A DNA stretch of 64,000 bases from Adhaeretor mobilis (GCF_007741515.1 NZ_CP036263.1:744001-808000), one strand, 5' to 3'; counted from the first letter of the stretch, positions 32,994-42,952 are shown. Program-made: numbers and translations. The notes: a model not told the origin generated them from the letters alone.

Positions 32994-34607
32994 CTACGCC
33001 GCGGGAGCAGGCTCTTGTGGCAATTCTTCCTCTGGGTTGGGTGGCGGCAATTGCTCAAGGTCCGCTGTCTCTTCTTCGGCTTCCTTAGGCTCGCTGACGG
33101 GATTGATTTCGACTATCGCCTCACCCAGGAAGGGCGACGGCCAACCACCGCCCAGCGCTCGGTAAATAGCGATCAAGCTCTGCGCGACCTCGCCTTTGGT
33201 GAGTGCAGCGGATAACTCCTGCTGCGTCTTGAAGTTCTGGACGTTGAAGACACGGTTGATATCTGCTTCGCCTTCCTTGAGTTGCAAAGTGATCAATTCA
33301 TTCGTCTTATCGGCTGCCTTGGCGGCTTCCAACTCGAGCTTCAGCTGCACTTGCGATTTGAGGAATTGAATGATCGCATTCTCGGCCTCCAGATTGGCCA
33401 GCAGTACGGATTGCCGGTACCGGTGAACCAGTTGTCGAAGCCGCGCATCTTGCACATCAATGCCGTTGAGAATGCGACCATAATTTAAGATGTTCCAACG
33501 CAGCGAAGGGCCAATCGATCCAAACGAGGAACCGTTTCGGAACAAGTCGTCGAACTGGTTCGCAGCAACTCCCACATTGCCCCTAAGGGTGATGATTGGA
33601 TACAGTTCTGACTCGGCGACCCCAATCAGTGCGCTTTGTGCTGCCAGCTCGCGCTCTGCGCGGCGGACGTCTGGGCGTTGCAACAGTGTTGCTGCGGGAA
33701 TGCCTAGGGCCACATCGGGTGCGACGGTGGGGATATCGCCTTCGCCAAGCCGAGCAATAAGGTCACGTGGCGGGATACCTAGCAGAACGCAAAGTTGATT
33801 CTGCGTCTGACGAAGCGTGACTTGCAGCTGCGGAATCAGAGTCTCAGTTTGCGCGAGACTCGATTTTGCTTGCTGCACGTCAATATCGCTCAACTCACCG
33901 CCAAGAAATAGATTCTCCGTCAGCTCGTAAGTATTCCGTTGATTCTCCACATTGCGTTTGGCCAGTTCCAAACGCGTTTGCAAAGTTCGAATGTCAACGT
34001 AGGTCGCGGCTACATCGGCAACCAAGGTCACCACAACGTCGCCATAGTCGTAGACAGTCGATTCAAGATCGGCGTCAGCCGCATCAACCGCACGGCGATA
34101 TCGGCCCCAGAAATCTAGTTCCCAGGCGAGATTGAACGAACTGGTCCACGTACTGAAATGTCTATCGAAGCCAGTTCCGGTCGGCAGATTGTGCGAATAA
34201 CTTGCTGAAACATCCTGTTGCTGTGGGAACACGTTTCCAACAGTGATAGCCCTGAGGGCGCGCGCTTCGCTGATCCGCTCTCCCGCCTCGCGAAGCGTCA
34301 GGTTTTGACGGTAAGCTTCGGCGACCAGTTGATTTAGGACCGGGTCGTTAAAACTGGTCCACCAGGCTGCATGATCAACTGGATCGCTCAGGATACGGCG
34401 ATCATCCGCGTCGATCCAATCTTCGGCGACTTCGACGCACGGAGTGCAGTATTCGGGACCGACCTTGAAGCCATTGGCGATCCACTCTCGAGGGCTCGTG
34501 CAGCCGACGGACAATAGTGTTAAACAAACTAAAACGAGCCAGAAATGGTCCACCATCCGGCAAAAATGGACCGGGGCTTCTGCAAATGACTTTCTTCTTC
34601 GCTGCAT
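32994..34607 (-). CDS. RND outer-membrane factor lipoprotein, NodT/OprM type
   Basis: 537 aa from the ATG at 34605-34607, chosen because its basic MQRRRK n-region precedes the lipoprotein signal. An ATG at 34554-34556 would remove the positive charges. The lipobox is LLSVGC (about residue 36). The mature part starts VGPEYCTP...WWTSFNDP, the usual NodT beginning (the GPDY..P consensus), and shows the two repeated TolC-type helical/beta modules (RALRAITVGNVFPQQ and about 200 residues later RPDVRRAERELAAQ...IGVAESELYPIITLRG). A Glu/Pro-rich tail ends the protein. The outer-membrane channel of a tripartite pump. The gene is divergent from the adaptor and pump genes that follow (438 bp between starts). 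Confidence 0.93.
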   Translation of the reverse strand: MQRRRKSFAEAPVHFCRMVDHFWLVLVCLTLLSVGCTSPREWIANGFKVGPEYCTPCVEVAEDWIDADDRRILSDPVDHAAWWTSFNDPVLNQLVAEAYRQNLTLREAGERISEARALRAITVGNVFPQQQDVSASYSHNLPTGTGFDRHFSTWTSSFNLAWELDFWGRYRRAVDAADADLESTVYDYGDVVVTLVADVAATYVDIRTLQTRLELAKRNVENQRNTYELTENLFLGGELSDIDVQQAKSSLAQTETLIPQLQVTLRQTQNQLCVLLGIPPRDLIARLGEGDIPTVAPDVALGIPAATLLQRPDVRRAERELAAQSALIGVAESELYPIITLRGNVGVAANQFDDLFRNGSSFGSIGPSLRWNILNYGRILNGIDVQDARLRQLVHRYRQSVLLANLEAENAIIQFLKSQVQLKLELEAAKAADKTNELITLQLKEGEADINRVFNVQNFKTQQELSAALTKGEVAQSLIAIYRALGGGWPSPFLGEAIVEINPVSEPKEAEEETADLEQLPPPNPEEELPQEPAPAA

Positions 34608-35045
34608 TTGCTTGGCTTTCGAAAAGTAGCAGTTTTCTGCTTAGTCGTCGTATCCCCTATGCTCAGATTCTTCGTTACTTTAGGCAGGACTCATGCAACC
34701 TGATTTCCAAGGGCGGAAAACTTTAACGCTTGCTAGCTAGCGGAGGTAGGTTTTTCGATGGAAAAGCTAATGTCGCACTGTTTTCGACGGAGCCAGCACC
34801 AGATTCCCGGCGTGCCAAGAAATCAGAAGTACGTGGTTGCTTCAAGCCATTTCGGGCTCCGTAACCCGCCTAGAAGTAGAGGTTCCGGCGTGCCAAAGTC
34901 CCATTTCCGAGGTAAAAAGTTGCCAGAGATGCGCAGCGATGGGACGGTTTACTGAATATAATGAGAGCTCCCGCCCCCACCTCGCCGAATAGTGGCCGCC
35001 CACATGCCACCCTCACGGCAGCCCGATTAGTTAGCTTCACTCTCT
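34608..35045. promoter_or_regulatory. divergent regulatory region of the second RND system
   Basis: 438 bp between the divergent outer-membrane factor and adaptor genes. A perfect TATAAT (34957-34962) lies 84 bp before the adaptor ATG on the plus strand, without a clear -35. Two direct copies of the 12-mer CCGGCGTGCCAA occur at 34807-34818 and 34885-34896 (78 bp apart), candidate binding sites for an unknown regulator. No regulator gene sits next to the system. Confidence 0.4.
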
Positions 35046-36290
35046 ATGGCCACCTCGAACCGTTTGTATGGGAGTCTTGCTGGATTGTGCATACGTGCCG
35101 CCGTGCCTTGCGCGATTCTTGTGGGTGGTTGGGTCGGCTATTCCAAACTGTCAGTACAGGAAGAGGACGCCCCGATTTCGGTGGTAGAGAAGCGCATTTT
35201 GCGAACCCGAGTCGTGGAACTAGAGGTAACGGACTATCCCGTTCTCATCAAGACGCAGGGAATCGTCCAGTCGCATAACCAAGTCACCTTGACTGCCGAG
35301 ATTGCCGGTATCGTGACAAAAGTGAGCCCATCGTTCGAGACGGGGGCCTATTTCAAGGCAGGTGAAGTCCTGGTTGAAATTGACCCACGGAATTACGAAA
35401 CGGCCCTCTCGATAGCCGAGTCGCAGTGGTTGTCTGCCAAGTCGGCCCTGAAAATTGCCAAGTTGAATGAAGAACGTAAGCTGCGGCTGATTCTATCGAA
35501 CGCTGTCCCCAGAGCAGAAGTTGAAGAAGCGTCAGCCACACGCGAGCAAGCGGAAGCAAACGCGGATCTCGCTGCAACGCAGGTCGAGCAAGCGAAACTT
35601 GATCTGCAGCGAACAAAAGTACTGGCACCCTTCGACGGACGTGTGGAGGCGAAGAGCATTGGTCTAGGCCAAATGGCCAATCCGAATTCGCCGTTAGGAG
35701 TGGTGTTTGCTGTCGAGTTTACGGAAGTCCGCCTGCCGATTTCGGGCTACCAGCTCCCCTACCTCACTCTACCGGAATTTGCGGACGATCCGCCGGTCGA
35801 TGTCGTCTTACGGGACGCGATCAACGACGCTTCGTCTGCGTCGTGGCACGCGAACATCGTTCGTACCGAAGGCGTGCTTGATGAGAATTCACGAGATCTG
35901 TTCGCTATTGCGCGTATCGAAGATCCTTTCGGCCGCGAGACCGGTCGCGCCCCTTTGCGAGTTGGCCAGCCTGTTGTGGCATCCATCGAGGGCGAAGTAT
36001 TGCGAGACGTGGTTGTATTGCCGCGGGCTGCTGTACGCCAGCTAAACAAGATTGTGTTGGTCAAACCGGAAGATCAAACCTTGCTACCGATTACCGTGGA
36101 CTCGATTTGGTCTGATTCGGAGCATGTCATCGTCAAGAGCTCCGCGATTCCCGAAGGCATGTGGCTTGCCACGACAGCCATGGTCTATGCCCCGGAGGGC
36201 ACCAAAGTCGACATTATTCCTGAAGCATCTGCGACGTCGTCGCTGGCCGATTCCACATCGAAGGATGCTGAGGCATCCATCCCCCAATAG
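35046..36290 (+). CDS. RND efflux periplasmic adaptor (membrane fusion protein)
   Basis: 414 aa. N-terminal signal anchor (SLAGLCIRAAVPCAILVGGWVGY), first lipoyl half (VTLTAEIAGIVTKVSPSFETGAYFKAGEVLVEI), a shorter helical hairpin than in the first system (about 115-190), second lipoyl half (KVLAPFDGRVEAKSIGLGQMANPN), then beta-barrel and membrane-proximal domains ending at about 400. It carries tripartite pump assembly with the downstream RND and the divergent NodT-type channel. It is followed 10 bp later by the pump gene, so the pair is an operon. Confidence 0.92.
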   Translation: MATSNRLYGSLAGLCIRAAVPCAILVGGWVGYSKLSVQEEDAPISVVEKRILRTRVVELEVTDYPVLIKTQGIVQSHNQVTLTAEIAGIVTKVSPSFETGAYFKAGEVLVEIDPRNYETALSIAESQWLSAKSALKIAKLNEERKLRLILSNAVPRAEVEEASATREQAEANADLAATQVEQAKLDLQRTKVLAPFDGRVEAKSIGLGQMANPNSPLGVVFAVEFTEVRLPISGYQLPYLTLPEFADDPPVDVVLRDAINDASSASWHANIVRTEGVLDENSRDLFAIARIEDPFGRETGRAPLRVGQPVVASIEGEVLRDVVVLPRAAVRQLNKIVLVKPEDQTLLPITVDSIWSDSEHVIVKSSAIPEGMWLATTAMVYAPEGTKVDIIPEASATSSLADSTSKDAEASIPQ

Positions 36291-36300
36291 TGTTTGCACG

Positions 36301-39300
36301 ATGATTCGCTGGTTTACAATCAATGGGATAGCCGCGAACTTTCTCATGCTCGCAATCCTCGTAGGGGGGGTCTATACGGCCGTTTATCGTATCCCGCTGG
36401 AGGTGTCGCCCGAGCGTAGTTTTGAAATGGTGGTTGTCGAAATGCCCTATCGAGGGGCTACCGCCAAAGATGTCGAACGTGCAATTTTGATCCCCATCGA
36501 GGAAGCACTTGAAGGGGTTAGCGGCATCAAGCAAGTTAATGCCGAAGGGCGGCGGGGGGAGGCAAAGTTCTACCTCGAAGCGGTCCCCGGAACCGATCTG
36601 CGGGCATTGATGGACGACGTAACGGCGCAGATCGACACGATCACCACATTTCCCGATGAGACCGAGCGTCCGCGTATCTTTATTCCTGATTCTTCGAATT
36701 GGTGGGAAGTGCTGAGTGTCGCTGTCACCGGGCAGCTAAGCCCGCATGAATTGCGCGAAGTTGCTCGGCGAGTTCACGAAGATATCTTGGCACTTCCAGG
36801 GGTTAGTCGGGCTCAGATTCAAGGCGACCGGCGCTATGAAATTTCCGTCGAGGCGAATCCCCAGAAACTGCTTGCCTATGGATTGAGCTTTCAGGAGCTG
36901 GCCGATGCCATTCGCGAATTCTCGGTCGATCTGCCGGCGGGTGCGATCGACAGCGCAAGTGGCACGTTTATCGTCCGCACACGTGGCCAGGCCTACACGG
37001 AGCGTGAATTCAACGAAGTGCCGATTCGCGCAGCCAACGGTGCCGATGTGCTGCTGGGCGACGTTGCCACCATCAACGATGGGTTCGAGGAAGGTGAGAA
37101 GCTCGTCACCTTCAACGGCCGGCCGGCCTTGTTCGTGGAAGTCTTACGAACTGGCAATGAGAGCGCGATCGATATTTCCAATAAAGTGCGAGAATACGTT
37201 CGAAATTCTCGCAAAACCTTTCCAGAGGGTATCGAGCTATTCGTTTGGGACGACGAGTCGATTTCCATCCGGGGTCGGTTAAGTACGCTCACCCAATCGC
37301 TCTTGCAGGGTGGCGTCCTGGTTATGATCTTGCTTGGCTTGTTCTTGCGTCCCGCTCTAGCTTTTTGGATCGTGATCGGTATCCCCGTTGGCTTTGCAGG
37401 CGGAGTGATGATGATGCCGTGGTTTGGCGTCACGGCCAATGTCATGAGCCTCTTCGGATTTATCATCGTCGTGGGTATCGTGGTGGACGATGCGATTGTT
37501 ACAGGCGAGAATGTGTATCTGAAGATGAAGGCCGGCGTGCCACCACTTGAGGCCGCCATTGAGGGTACTCAGGAGGTCACAACCCCCGTGACTTTTGGAG
37601 CAATCACCACGATCGTGGCTTTCATACCGTTGCTGTTTTTTGATGGCACGTGGGGAGATTATGCCAGACAGGTCCCCCCGGTGGTTGCTCCGGTCCTGCT
37701 CTTTTCGCTGATCGAATCCAAGCTGATTCTACCTGCCCATTTGAAGCACCTCCGACTTGTTCCGCGACAGAACATTCTGACTCGATTGCAAACGTCGGTC
37801 GCCAACGGCCTGGAGTATTTTATTGAGCGAGTCTATCAGCCCACGCTGGTTGTTGCGGCTCGTCATCGCGTTTCGGTATTGGCAGGTTTTGCAGTCTGCG
37901 GACTGTTGATGCTCGGGCATTGCCAGAGTGGGCGCATGGGATTTATCGCGTTTCCCTCAATTGATCGGCAGCGCATTTCCGCCTCGCTTGACATGCCCGA
38001 CGACACCCCGCTTGCGGTGACGGCTATGTACATGGACCGGATCGAAGCCGCTGTGCTGGAGCTGCAAAAAGAATACATCGACCCGGGAAGCGGGGAATCG
38101 TTGGTGCAGGATATTTCTAAGATTACCGGCGCCGGAAGAATTCATCGGGACTTTGACAAGTCGAGAGGTGCGATTGCGTTTGAGGTGATGGCACCCACAA
38201 TGCGTAGCGAGCCTGGGCCACGGAACAGCGAACTGGTGACTCGCTGGACCGAACTGGTTGGCCCTATCACTGAAGCGACGGAATTTCGAGTCCGCTCGGA
38301 AGGCAGCATTAAGAACGATCGTGATTTCGACAATGAGAACCTCAACATCGAGCTCCGCGGCCCGATGTCTCCGGAGAAGGCTGAGGTGGCCAGAGAAATA
38401 CGCCGTGTTCTCCAAGGCTACGAGGAATTTAGCTCCACCTGGGCGAACATTAACTATGGGCAGGACGAGTTAGAAGTCACGATGAAGCCGCTGGCTGCCG
38501 AGTTGGGACTGACCCAGCAATTGCTTGCCCAGCAGATTCGTCAGGCGTTTTTTGGAGAGGAGGCCCAACGTGTGCAACGTGGGATCGACGACATTCGTGT
38601 GATGGTTCGTCTGCCGCGTGGTAGTCGTGAGTCCTTACACACGCTCGATCGAATGAGAATTCCTACGCCCCGTGGAGCCAACGTGCCGCTCTCAACGGTC
38701 GCAGAGATTGCCTTCACGAAAGCCCCGTCCTCGGTCGATCGCAAAGATGGTGCCGAAGTCCTGCGGGTTGGTGCCCAACCGGTCGATGAAACGGTCGATG
38801 TGCTGGGGATCGCCAAGGAGCTCAGCCCGCAGTTCGACAAGTTGTGCCAGCCCCACAATCTCACTTACCAGTTCATCGGCTACGTTGCCGAAGCGGAGGA
38901 TGCACGTTTCAAAACCATGTTGGGCTCAGCGCTGCTCGCCTTCACGTTGTACGGACTTCTGGCCATTGCACTGAACTCATTGGGGCAGCCCTTCTTCGTG
39001 CTTCTGGCCGTTCCGTTTGCCTTGATTGGTGCGCTCCTGGGGCACATTATCTTGGGCATTACTCCGTCCTATCTGTCCGTTTTTGGTATGCTCGCACTGG
39101 CCGGAGTCTCGGTCAACGACACGCTTGTGTTGGTTGATTATGTGAACCGACGGCGTAAGGAGGGGAGCAGTTTATATGAAGCGGCGATGGAAGCCGGGGC
39201 CAGACGTTTTCGCCCCATCATGCTCACCTCGATTACCACGTTTGTCGGGTTAATGCCGCTGCTGGTAGACCGTTCGCTACAGGCTCAATTCCTCATTCCC

Positions 39301-39474
39301 ATGGCGGTATCTCTGGCATTTGGCGTCATGTTTGCCACTGTTGTCACTCTGTTTCTGATTCCCTGTTCGCTCCTTGTATCGGAGGACTTGAAGCACGCTT
39401 CGATTCAGTTCAAGGATTGGTACGTTCGCCCGTTCTTAGGGAAGGCAACTCAAGCGGCAACGGATTCTCCATAG
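36301..39474 (+). CDS. RND efflux pump, inner-membrane transporter
   Basis: 1057 aa from the ATG at 36301; an open frame to 36052 overlaps the adaptor gene and is rejected. TM1 is NGIAANFLMLAILVGGVYTAVYR. Porter domains follow with the usual Pro-Tyr-Arg-Gly-Ala start (VEMPYRGATAKDVERAI). The TM4 relay reads VVGIVVDDAIVTGENVYLK (about residue 393), with the classic Asp-Asp pair, unlike the pump at 4.9 kb. TM10 is LALAGVSVNDTLVLVDYV. Proton-driven extrusion through the NodT-type channel; the substrate is not predictable. The C-terminus (VRPFLGKATQAATDSP) is close to the start of the convergent PQQ gene (76 bp between stops). Confidence 0.94.
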   Translation: MIRWFTINGIAANFLMLAILVGGVYTAVYRIPLEVSPERSFEMVVVEMPYRGATAKDVERAILIPIEEALEGVSGIKQVNAEGRRGEAKFYLEAVPGTDLRALMDDVTAQIDTITTFPDETERPRIFIPDSSNWWEVLSVAVTGQLSPHELREVARRVHEDILALPGVSRAQIQGDRRYEISVEANPQKLLAYGLSFQELADAIREFSVDLPAGAIDSASGTFIVRTRGQAYTEREFNEVPIRAANGADVLLGDVATINDGFEEGEKLVTFNGRPALFVEVLRTGNESAIDISNKVREYVRNSRKTFPEGIELFVWDDESISIRGRLSTLTQSLLQGGVLVMILLGLFLRPALAFWIVIGIPVGFAGGVMMMPWFGVTANVMSLFGFIIVVGIVVDDAIVTGENVYLKMKAGVPPLEAAIEGTQEVTTPVTFGAITTIVAFIPLLFFDGTWGDYARQVPPVVAPVLLFSLIESKLILPAHLKHLRLVPRQNILTRLQTSVANGLEYFIERVYQPTLVVAARHRVSVLAGFAVCGLLMLGHCQSGRMGFIAFPSIDRQRISASLDMPDDTPLAVTAMYMDRIEAAVLELQKEYIDPGSGESLVQDISKITGAGRIHRDFDKSRGAIAFEVMAPTMRSEPGPRNSELVTRWTELVGPITEATEFRVRSEGSIKNDRDFDNENLNIELRGPMSPEKAEVAREIRRVLQGYEEFSSTWANINYGQDELEVTMKPLAAELGLTQQLLAQQIRQAFFGEEAQRVQRGIDDIRVMVRLPRGSRESLHTLDRMRIPTPRGANVPLSTVAEIAFTKAPSSVDRKDGAEVLRVGAQPVDETVDVLGIAKELSPQFDKLCQPHNLTYQFIGYVAEAEDARFKTMLGSALLAFTLYGLLAIALNSLGQPFFVLLAVPFALIGALLGHIILGITPSYLSVFGMLALAGVSVNDTLVLVDYVNRRRKEGSSLYEAAMEAGARRFRPIMLTSITTFVGLMPLLVDRSLQAQFLIPMAVSLAFGVMFATVVTLFLIPCSLLVSEDLKHASIQFKDWYVRPFLGKATQAATDSP

Positions 39475-39549
39475 TCTCAGCAGCTCAGCAGTTCTCTTCG
39501 ACTGGGGCGAACCAGATTTCGGCATGGCATCGGCCGGCAGCATTTTGGT

Positions 39550-41022
39550 TTAGTCTGTGGCGATGCAATACAAGTGGTTCGCGCCGCGAATGAATATCTC
39601 CTTGCCGACAATGGCGGGCGTTGCGTCAATCGACTCGCCGAGCTCGTTCTCTGCCAGCACTTCAAACTTCGGCCCGGGTTTAATCACGTCGGTCATGCCG
39701 TTGCGGCCGGCGATATAAATGCGTCCCGAGGCGGCAACCGGCGAGGCGTAGATGGAGTCCATTCCAGGCAGTCGCTTGCTGCGGTATTGCACTTCGCCTG
39801 TGGCGGCTTTGACGCATGTAAGCATGGCACTGTTGGTTTTGGTGAAGTAGAGCAAGTCGTCGTAGATTAACGGGGAGGGGACATAGGGTGTGTCACGGTC
39901 CAGCTTCCAGGCGATCTTGTCTGAGCCGGTAATGTCGCCGCGCGCGCTGAGCGGAATGGCGTAGAGCGCCGATCCTCGATGGCCTGTCATGCAGAAAACA
40001 AGGTTGTCGTGAACCACTGCCGTGGGCACGGGGCCCGAAGCTTGTCCGCCGCATTCCCAGATGACTTCACCCGTTGCCAAGTCATAGGATCTGGTCCGGT
40101 TCATTGCGTTGACGATCACCTGGACAACACCCTCATGCTCAACAATGAGCGGCGTGCCCCAACTGGTTTCCTCGTCCCGGAGTGTCTTCCAGCGGGGTTC
40201 ACCGGTATTGGTATCCAGCGCTTCGATAAACGATTGCTGCTCATGGTCGCTATTTACGACCAGAGTATCACCATATAGTGCGGGCGAAGAGCCCTCGCCA
40301 AAGCTGTTGCGTGTGTAGAGCGGAGGCATTTCGTGTTTCCAGCGAAAATTGCCTTCCAGGTCGTAAGAGTAAACACCGCGCGAACCGAAAGAAACGTATA
40401 GGTTCTTCCCATCGGTCACTGCGGATGTTGATGCGTAACTCGCCGTTGCATGATGTCCTTCGTGTGGAACCACTTCGGCGGCGGTCTCTTGCCAGAGAAC
40501 ATGGCCCGTTTTACGATCCAGGCAAAGCACGACAAACTGGTGGAAATGCGTTGGATTAGCGGCCCGACCGCTCCCGCCTCTCCGACCGCCGCGACGACGC
40601 TCACCTTCCGGCCGCTCACCTCGTGGGCGTTCACCATCCGGGCGCTCACCGCGCGGTCGTTCACCTCGCGGGCGCCGATCCGACTCGGTTTGGACAAGTC
40701 GAAATGGGCTCGCCGGGCTGCGGTCTGAAACTGCCTCGTCAGATTCCTGCGTGCGGTCGGTCTTGATTGCGGACAGCAAGTAGATCTTATCATCGAATAC
40801 AATCGGCGAGCCACTCCCCTGACCGGGGATCGGAACTTTCCATTTGACATTGGTGTCCTCGTCCCACGTCATGGGTGGATCGCCGTCGGGTGCAACGCCC
40901 GTGGCAATCGGCCCGCGCCAGCGAGGCCATTGAGTCGTCTCTTGTTCCTGAGCGAGTGAGGCACTTGCACTGAAAATGTGCGAGCAAAGAAGTACGGCAA
41001 TTGTGGATAGCTTGTAACTCAT
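39550..41022 (-). CDS. exported PQQ-type beta-propeller protein
   Basis: 490 aa with a signal peptide (LSTIAVLLCSHIFSASASLA). The rest is a WD/PQQ-type propeller: QWPRWRGPIATGVAP, WKVPIPGQGSGSPIVFDDKIYLLSA, and repeated GTPLIVEHEGVVQVIVN / SPLIYDDLLYFTKTNS / ASPVAASGRIYIAGR blades. It belongs to the family annotated as outer-membrane assembly BamB-like or PQQ-binding-like; BamB function is not implied. An unusual basic insert after about residue 115 consists of RPxGE repeats (see separate entry). The start ATG at 41020-41022 is preceded by GGAG. Its neighbours are unrelated, so it may act alone. Confidence 0.83.
   Translation of the reverse strand: MSYKLSTIAVLLCSHIFSASASLAQEQETTQWPRWRGPIATGVAPDGDPPMTWDEDTNVKWKVPIPGQGSGSPIVFDDKIYLLSAIKTDRTQESDEAVSDRSPASPFRLVQTESDRRPRGERPRGERPDGERPRGERPEGERRRGGRRGGSGRAANPTHFHQFVVLCLDRKTGHVLWQETAAEVVPHEGHHATASYASTSAVTDGKNLYVSFGSRGVYSYDLEGNFRWKHEMPPLYTRNSFGEGSSPALYGDTLVVNSDHEQQSFIEALDTNTGEPRWKTLRDEETSWGTPLIVEHEGVVQVIVNAMNRTRSYDLATGEVIWECGGQASGPVPTAVVHDNLVFCMTGHRGSALYAIPLSARGDITGSDKIAWKLDRDTPYVPSPLIYDDLLYFTKTNSAMLTCVKAATGEVQYRSKRLPGMDSIYASPVAASGRIYIAGRNGMTDVIKPGPKFEVLAENELGESIDATPAIVGKEIFIRGANHLYCIATD
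40591..40675. repeat. 15-bp tandem repeats coding RPxGE
   Basis: About six degenerate 15-bp units, read on the minus strand as RPRGERPRGERPDGERPRGE and further RPEGE/RRRGG. It introduces a charged, unstructured loop into the propeller protein. In-frame (multiple of three), so length change would not break the protein. Confidence 0.8.
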
Positions 41023-41535
41023 GTTTTCTCCAACGGGGCTATGAATTGAAGTCTAACGCATGTCTACAATCACACGATCCGAGTCGGTCCAGCACATGGG
41101 ACGCGAGATTCTGTGAGATCACCCTCTGAGTTGTTGTCGGGTCGCCAATTGCAGGTTGAGTCTCATACAATGTGGAGGCGAGAACGTACAGGCTTGAAAT
41201 GGTCGTCCGTAGTGTCCTCCTAGGTTTTCACAAGAATCTGCAGCCGCGCCACGAGGTGGTTGAGCACGCGCAATACGTGGCCGACCGGCGAGTGGCGCAT
41301 GTTCGGAGCATCGTGCAGGATAGGCGACTGCCTGCTGCGAGAAAAGGGACCTACACTTTTGAGTCTCGTTCACTTGCTACGCGGTCATGCGTTGCGGTTG
41401 AGGGGCCAGTGCATTATTCTCTAGCTTCAATCTTTGGCAGTTCAGGAGTCGTGATTGTGCTGATGAGGTCGTTGCAAAGAGACTCCTGTGACCTGCGCCT
41501 GAGGAACGATCTCCCAGAAAGCGGTTCCCAGCTCT
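41023..41535. other. 513 bp without a recognisable gene
   Basis: Lies between the divergent propeller gene (minus) and a conserved-looking hypothetical gene (plus). The plus frame at 41172-41609 and minus frame at 41119-41373 have no recognised domain. A weak 7-bp inverted pair AGGAGTC/GACTCCT (about 41443-41488) is visible. It probably holds the divergent promoters. Confidence 0.35.
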
Positions 41536-42309
41536 ATGAACGGAACAACGTGGCAAATCAATGGCAACAAGGCCGAGTTCAGTGGCGAAAGCTTCTCGGC
41601 AGGCGTTGACCTAACTCGGCCTGACCTTGGGTTGCAGAATATCTCCCAACGTCGCTCAGCCATCCAGGGGCATGTCCTGGGGGTCGCTATCGAGAGTGGT
41701 GTCGCAGGCCGTACCGCTGACGAGAAACACAATGAAGCGCCCACAGAAGCCTACGCCCGTGGCAATGAGTTGGTGGCGACGTACGCTCCGACGGTCGATC
41801 ACCCTGTTGGCTTTCAAGTCTACTGGGAAGTTCAAAACGAGGACGGGGAAGCGGTCGTTGTCGATGTAACGGTATCCGTGCAGACGCCACTACTGGAAAC
41901 CTATCCGAAGGTCCTCGTTCGTTCGACAGTCGATTGCGTCGACTGCAAGTTCCATCCATCCAACGCAAGCGATGAGGAACAAGCACCTGCGGCAGGTGAA
42001 GAATGGATTGTTCTCCAGCGCGGGTTTTCGTTAGTTGAGTTGCCAAGCGCCGAAGACGAAAATTCGGTGTTCTATGCGGAGATGGTACACCCAACGGATT
42101 TTCTCGATTGGCGCCAATCGTCCGCAGGCGATGCCGAATCTCGCACCCAGTGGAGAATGTGCGATCACTTCATGGAGAAGGGCGTGATCCGCCGATTGCG
42201 GGCTCGCGCGTTGTTCACCATATCTACGTTAGAGAATCGCGCGCCTTACTCTATTGCGAAGCAAGAACTCCAAGAGCTGGCAACTGAGCAACCACCGCTG
42301 ACCACCTAG
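41536..42309 (+). CDS. hypothetical protein, no recognised domain
   Basis: 257 aa, starting ATG at 41536 without a strong RBS. No signal peptide or membrane segment. Composition and spacing of hydrophobic residues suggest alternating beta-strands: TWQINGNKAEFSGESF, HVLGVAIESGVAGR, and RGNELVATYAPTVDHPVGFQVYWEV. A Cys pair (DCVDC) is visible near residue 135, and a His-rich GDAESRTQWRMCDHFMEKGVIRR follows. Such soluble proteins occur in planctomycete genomes to my recollection, but no function is known. The gene is divergent from the propeller gene and convergent with the ClpP-like gene. Confidence 0.65.
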   Translation: MNGTTWQINGNKAEFSGESFSAGVDLTRPDLGLQNISQRRSAIQGHVLGVAIESGVAGRTADEKHNEAPTEAYARGNELVATYAPTVDHPVGFQVYWEVQNEDGEAVVVDVTVSVQTPLLETYPKVLVRSTVDCVDCKFHPSNASDEEQAPAAGEEWIVLQRGFSLVELPSAEDENSVFYAEMVHPTDFLDWRQSSAGDAESRTQWRMCDHFMEKGVIRRLRARALFTISTLENRAPYSIAKQELQELATEQPPLTT

Positions 42310-42343
42310 TCGCTTGCGGCTTAGCAGCGCGTTTGCCGAACGG

Positions 42344-42952
42344 TTAGGCGCTCGTAGCAACTTTGGCGAGCTTTGCCGCAGGTGCTTGGCCCGTTTTCCC
42401 GTTGAGCGTTGCCGCTGGTAGTGGAGTGAGATTGGTGAGTTGGCCGATGGGAATCAACTCGGCGAGACCTGCATCGGCCATTTCTTGGCCGCTCACATAG
42501 CGGCCCGGATTGATCCACTTATCCATCATCTCGTGATCGACACCAAACAAGTCGGACAGCAGCCCGTCCATGTCTTTCTCTAGCGAGGCAAAGTGGCGAG
42601 CCCACTCGGCAGCTTCTGCGAGGCCGACATTCTCTTCGCTTTGCCAGCGCATGGGATGGAAGAGTAGGACGCTGCAGGGGGTTACCAATCGGCGACGGCA
42701 AGCCGCAAATGGCCACAGAGCTGCCGACGAACATTCGCCCGTCACGATGCCCGTGGCCTGGATGCCGCGCAGACGAATCAACGTCATGAGCGAAGTCGCA
42801 CAGTACGGCGACCCGCCAGGGGAGTCGAAGTAAATAGTGCACTCACCGCCCGGCTCGATATCGAGCAATCGTTCGGTCAGCTCGGTCTCGTGTTCGGTAA
42901 GATCGCCCACGATGGCAATCTCCCGGCGCTCGTGTTGTTGATCCTGTTGCAT
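42344..42952 (-). CDS. ClpP-like serine protease
   Basis: 202 aa from the ATG at 42950-42952 (an upstream TTG is in frame at 42964). A ClpP/crotonase fold: [24 protein letters not shown], then the Gly-rich [22 protein letters not shown]. The nucleophile Ser is in [14 protein letters not shown] and the His in [11 protein letters not shown], at ClpP spacing. The Asp of the triad is not obvious; [13 protein letters not shown] could supply it. A long variable C-terminus follows ([12 protein letters not shown]...). It is shorter and more divergent than the housekeeping ClpP and resembles the ClpP-like proteases seen in planctomycetes. No ClpX/ClpA gene is adjacent. Confidence 0.7.
   Translation of the reverse strand: MQQDQQHERREIAIVGDLTEHETELTERLLDIEPGGECTIYFDSPGGSPYCATSLMTLIRLRGIQATGIVTGECSSAALWPFAACRRRLVTPCSVLLFHPMRWQSEENVGLAEAAEWARHFASLEKDMDGLLSDLFGVDHEMMDKWINPGRYVSGQEMADAGLAELIPIGQLTNLTPLPAATLNGKTGQAPAAKLAKVATSA

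Noticed and set aside
36052..36300. Longer N-terminus for the second RND pump
   Set aside because: It overlaps the adaptor gene in another frame; RND proteins begin just before TM1, as at 36301.
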